Assembly: GCA_035270785.1 (NCBI GenBank) | Contig: DATESN010000072.1 | Location: forward strand, 1 to 64,000 | Source of the DNA: DATESN01 sp035270785 | Lineage (GTDB): Bacteria > Bacillota > Clostridia > Lachnospirales > Lachnospiraceae | Direction: 5' to 3' | Length of the DNA stretch: 64,000 nucleotides | Shown here: positions 61,246-64,000 of the stretch, piece by piece | Layout: the number at the start of each line of letters is the position of its first letter | Numbering within the stretch: the first letter of the stretch is position 1 | Translations under genes and position numbers: made by a program | Notes under the pieces: generated by a model | The model's database searches: none | Told to the model about the DNA's origin: nothing | Seen by the model: only the letters and a program-made list of their open reading frames with translations

Positions 61246-61938
61246 ATGTCAACAATTTTAGTGTGTGATGATGATAAAGAAATAGTGGAAGCGATTGAAA
61301 TTTATTTAAAACAAGAAGGTTACATTGTAATAAAAGCTTATGATGGTTTAGAGGCTATTACAAAGATCAAAGAAAATGATATTAATTTATTATTAATCGA
61401 TATTATGATGCCGAAGTTAGATGGCATTCGTGCAACCTTAAAAGTAAGAGAATTTAGTAGTATTCCTATTATTATGCTTTCCGCAAAATCGGAAGATGTG
61501 GATAAAATTATGGGTCTTAATATGGGGGCAGATGATTATATCACGAAACCTTTTAATCCTTTAGAGCTAATTGCAAGGGTGAAATCACATTTAAGACGAT
61601 ATACAAAGCTTGGAAATATTTCAAATGAAAATGAATGTAGCTACCAAGTTGGTGGTTTGTGTATTAATGATGAAACAAAGGAAATTACGGTAGATGAAGA
61701 AGTTGTGAAGCTAACACCTTTAGAATATAATATTTTACTATTATTAGTGAAAAATCAAGGAAAAGTATTTTCTATAGAACAAATTTATGAAAACATTTGG
61801 AATGAAGAAGCGATTGGGGCAGACAATACCGTAGCTGTACATATTAGACACATAAGGGAAAAGATAGAAATCAATCCAAGAGAACCTAGATATTTAAAAG
61901 TTGTATGGGGAGTTGGATATAAAATTGATAAGATGTAA
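61246..61938 (+). CDS. OmpR family response regulator
   Basis: A 230-residue regulator: receiver domain with Asp ~52 (LLLIDIMMPKLDG) and the conserved KPF loop, then a winged-helix DNA-binding domain (ITVDEEVVKLTPLEYNILLLL; HIRHIREKIE; VWGVGYKI). It resembles VanR-type regulators. I start at ATG 61246, which follows GAGG and GAGGG; the frame from 61231 includes the ribosome site. It is 35 bases upstream of its kinase. Confidence 0.92.
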   Translation: MSTILVCDDDKEIVEAIEIYLKQEGYIVIKAYDGLEAITKIKENDINLLLIDIMMPKLDGIRATLKVREFSSIPIIMLSAKSEDVDKIMGLNMGADDYITKPFNPLELIARVKSHLRRYTKLGNISNENECSYQVGGLCINDETKEITVDEEVVKLTPLEYNILLLLVKNQGKVFSIEQIYENIWNEEAIGADNTVAVHIRHIREKIEINPREPRYLKVVWGVGYKIDKM

Positions 61939-61973
61939 AGATAGCAATCCAACAATTTAAGAAAGAGGTAGAA

Positions 61974-64000
61974 ATGAAAAAAAAATCATGGAATAGTAAA
62001 CGCAATATTTTGTTGATGATACAACATATTACATTAATAGCTTTGATTATATGTGGATTGGCATTGGTTACAGAATACGTTTATCGAGGATATTCTATTT
62101 CCTATATGTTAGATGAAAAAAACACCTCAGAAGAATTTGAAGATGGCATTGTATTTCAAGATTTATTTTCATATTCAATTAGTAGTGCAATACGATTTGG
62201 TGTAATTAGAGAGCAATTTGAAACTAATGGTTTGTTTGATGGAAAAAAAGAAATGGATATTCAAAATTACGCTTATCATAGATCAAATAATTCTTCCCAG
62301 GTGAAAAGCACAGCCTACTATTTAGATGATCTTATAAAATGGGGGCAAATTGGTTTTTCTTATACCACTATTACTCAGGAAAATTATTATCAGAAATTAG
62401 AACAAGCAAAAAACAAATTCAGCCCTAAGGAACAAATGAGGAAAGCGGTAACTCCAGAAGTAGAGCAAAAAGTGGATCCTAATTTGAATATTTTAGAATA
62501 TACAACAGAAAGTTTATTTGACAACGTAGAGGAAGAAGGGACTTGGTACGCCGAAGAATATAATCCTGTTTTTACTATTATAGATGACGAAAAATTTTAT
62601 CCCATAGATGGTAAACCCTTATTACTCCATACAACATCCCCTTATGAGTATCAAGATTATACTAGATATTTAGTAGATTCCATTGATACAGCCTATAGAA
62701 ATTATATAGAATATAAAGAGTTACGTAATAAATTCTCCGATTCTAATTTCAAGTATTACATCAGTTATGAGCTAGATGGAGAGCATGTGATTTATACTAA
62801 CCTGATAAAGGAAGACGAATTAAAGAGTGGTGCTACAGAAACAGAAATAACTCATGCCTTTGGTCAATTAGGAAAATATATATATTGTGACTATGATAAT
62901 CTGATTAGTTCTACAAATACATATATAAAAGAGGTGATGATTTGGGATGAGGTAAGGAATTATTCCTATTCCTATCCAGGTAATGTGAAATTGTGGTTTG
63001 GAGTAGATACAAATTATGCAAAGGATGATGAATATTATATTTATCATTCAAATTATTCGGATAATTTTTTAACGTTTCGCAATTTGTTTGTTGCATCCAT
63101 ATTTTTTGCATTATTTTATGTATTCTTATTGGTTATATTGACGGCGAAAGAACAAAAAGAAGAAACAAGTAATCCAAGGTTAATAGATAAACTTTATACA
63201 GAATTCGCATTTTTGTTAGCGGTTATCATTTGTACAAGCATCATATATTTTACAGGATATATTTGTTATGATATCATTTATTTAAACTATCATAGTTTTT
63301 TTAGCTTACCAAGCATTCTGATTATTGGAACTGGAACATTTTTATTGGATCTGTTTTTTATGCATTTTTATCTTAGTTTGGTAAGAAGAATAAAAAATCA
63401 TATCATATGGAAACATTCTTTTTCAAATAAGGTGATAGAGGTTCTATTACAGGTATATAATAATCCGAAAGTTGCAGTTAGAACTTGGATACCCTATTTA
63501 CTATTTTTATTTGTAAACTTCCTATTATTAGCGATGTCTGTAAATGGTAGACCTTTTCCCATTTTTATTGCTATTATCCTCGATGTATTATTAGGAATAT
63601 TTTTGTATAGGGAGAATGATGCAAGGCTTCGAGTGCTAAAAGGCATTGAAAAGATTAAAGATGGTAACCTTACGTATCAGATAGACGCAAATAAGATGCA
63701 TGGTGATAATTTGATTTTGGCCAATTCTGTAAATAGTATTGGGGAAGGAATTAGAAACGCAGTTGAAAATAGTATGAAAGATGAAAGATTAAAAACGGAT
63801 CTTATTACGAATGTATCTCATGATATTAAAACGCCTTTAACATCCATTATTAATTATGTGGATTTGATAAAAAGAGAAAACATCGAAAATGAAAATATAA
63901 TGGAGTATGTGAAAATATTGGATTCCAAATCTCAACGATTAAAGCAATTAACAGAGGATCTGGTGGAAGCCTCAAAAATATCATCTGGTAATATTGAACT
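61974..64000 (+). CDS. sensor histidine kinase, truncated by the window edge
   Basis: 675 residues are visible with no stop before the window end. It has an N-terminal helix, a long extracytoplasmic region (~residues 45-360), then about five membrane helices (~365-540), a HAMP-like segment and the dimerisation/phospho-acceptor box NVSHDIKTPLTSIINYVDL. The ATP-binding domain must lie right of the window. The combination of a single first helix, a large sensor and a multi-helix block is less common than the two-helix layout. It pairs with the OmpR regulator before it. The start at ATG 61974 follows AGAGG. Confidence 0.9.
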   Translation, partial: MKKKSWNSKRNILLMIQHITLIALIICGLALVTEYVYRGYSISYMLDEKNTSEEFEDGIVFQDLFSYSISSAIRFGVIREQFETNGLFDGKKEMDIQNYAYHRSNNSSQVKSTAYYLDDLIKWGQIGFSYTTITQENYYQKLEQAKNKFSPKEQMRKAVTPEVEQKVDPNLNILEYTTESLFDNVEEEGTWYAEEYNPVFTIIDDEKFYPIDGKPLLLHTTSPYEYQDYTRYLVDSIDTAYRNYIEYKELRNKFSDSNFKYYISYELDGEHVIYTNLIKEDELKSGATETEITHAFGQLGKYIYCDYDNLISSTNTYIKEVMIWDEVRNYSYSYPGNVKLWFGVDTNYAKDDEYYIYHSNYSDNFLTFRNLFVASIFFALFYVFLLVILTAKEQKEETSNPRLIDKLYTEFAFLLAVIICTSIIYFTGYICYDIIYLNYHSFFSLPSILIIGTGTFLLDLFFMHFYLSLVRRIKNHIIWKHSFSNKVIEVLLQVYNNPKVAVRTWIPYLLFLFVNFLLLAMSVNGRPFPIFIAIILDVLLGIFLYRENDARLRVLKGIEKIKDGNLTYQIDANKMHGDNLILANSVNSIGEGIRNAVENSMKDERLKTDLITNVSHDIKTPLTSIINYVDLIKRENIENENIMEYVKILDSKSQRLKQLTEDLVEASKISSGNIE

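Overview
The window looks like chromosome of a low-GC Gram-positive anaerobe, most likely a Lachnospiraceae (Clostridium cluster XIVa, Lachnoclostridium-like). The AT-rich codon use, strong GGAGG ribosome sites, the conserved order smc-ftsY / ylxM-ffh-rpsP-khpA-rimM-trmD / rplS-lepB-rbgA-rnhB and the YesMN-type two-component pair all fit. No rRNA, tRNA, CRISPR array, transposase or integrase was seen. Nearly all of it is coding.

Layout. (1) 0.1-8.3 kb: anti-sigma-like membrane protein, polA, coaE, a large FtsA-like ATPase, walJ-type metallo-hydrolase, ACT-domain protein and its UPF0210 partner. (2) 8.4-13.0 kb: tmcAL on the minus strand, then pta, DUF177, rpmF (too short for ordinary ORF cut-offs), plsX, acpP; the acetate kinase gene that often follows pta is absent here. 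(3) 13.1-24.4 kb: rnc, smc, ftsY, a threonine ammonia-lyase, a YitT membrane protein, then ylxM-ffh-rpsP-khpA-rimM-trmD. (4) 24.4-28.7 kb: an ABC exporter whose permease is fused to a CPBP protease, and a MATE exporter. (5) 28.8-54.4 kb: a carbohydrate-ester locus. (6) 54.5-61.1 kb: the housekeeping run resumes with rplS, lepB, rbgA, a second lepB, rnhB, FliK-like and FlhB-like proteins, yraN and pgeF. (7) 61.2-64.0 kb: an OmpR-type response regulator and its histidine kinase, cut by the window edge.

The locus at 28.8-54.4 kb is the most interesting part. It lies between trmD and rplS, which are usually neighbours. It holds twelve hydrolase-type genes, none with a signal peptide: small CE1/esterase-D-like proteins, four paralogues of a ~500-residue esterase carrying a C-terminal copper-amine-oxidase-N ('stalk') domain, a dienelactone-hydrolase-like esterase, a beta-lactamase-fold esterase, a NodB-type deacetylase and a two-domain esterase fusion. 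With them are a lipoprotein sugar-binding protein, two LplB/YtcP-type permeases, a GH13_18 sucrose phosphorylase-like enzyme, an MFS transporter, a LacI regulator and a YesM/YesN-type kinase-regulator pair. A simple model is that a small acylated sugar, possibly an acylated sucrose, is imported whole, stripped of its acyl groups in the cytoplasm and then phosphorolysed. That substrate is an inference. Three esterase domains have lost the catalytic serine (Gly, Gly and Ala at the nucleophile position), so the set mixes probable enzymes with probable pseudoenzymes.

Promoters, terminators and operators were read by eye. Residue numbers were counted by hand from the translated proteins and may be off by one or two.
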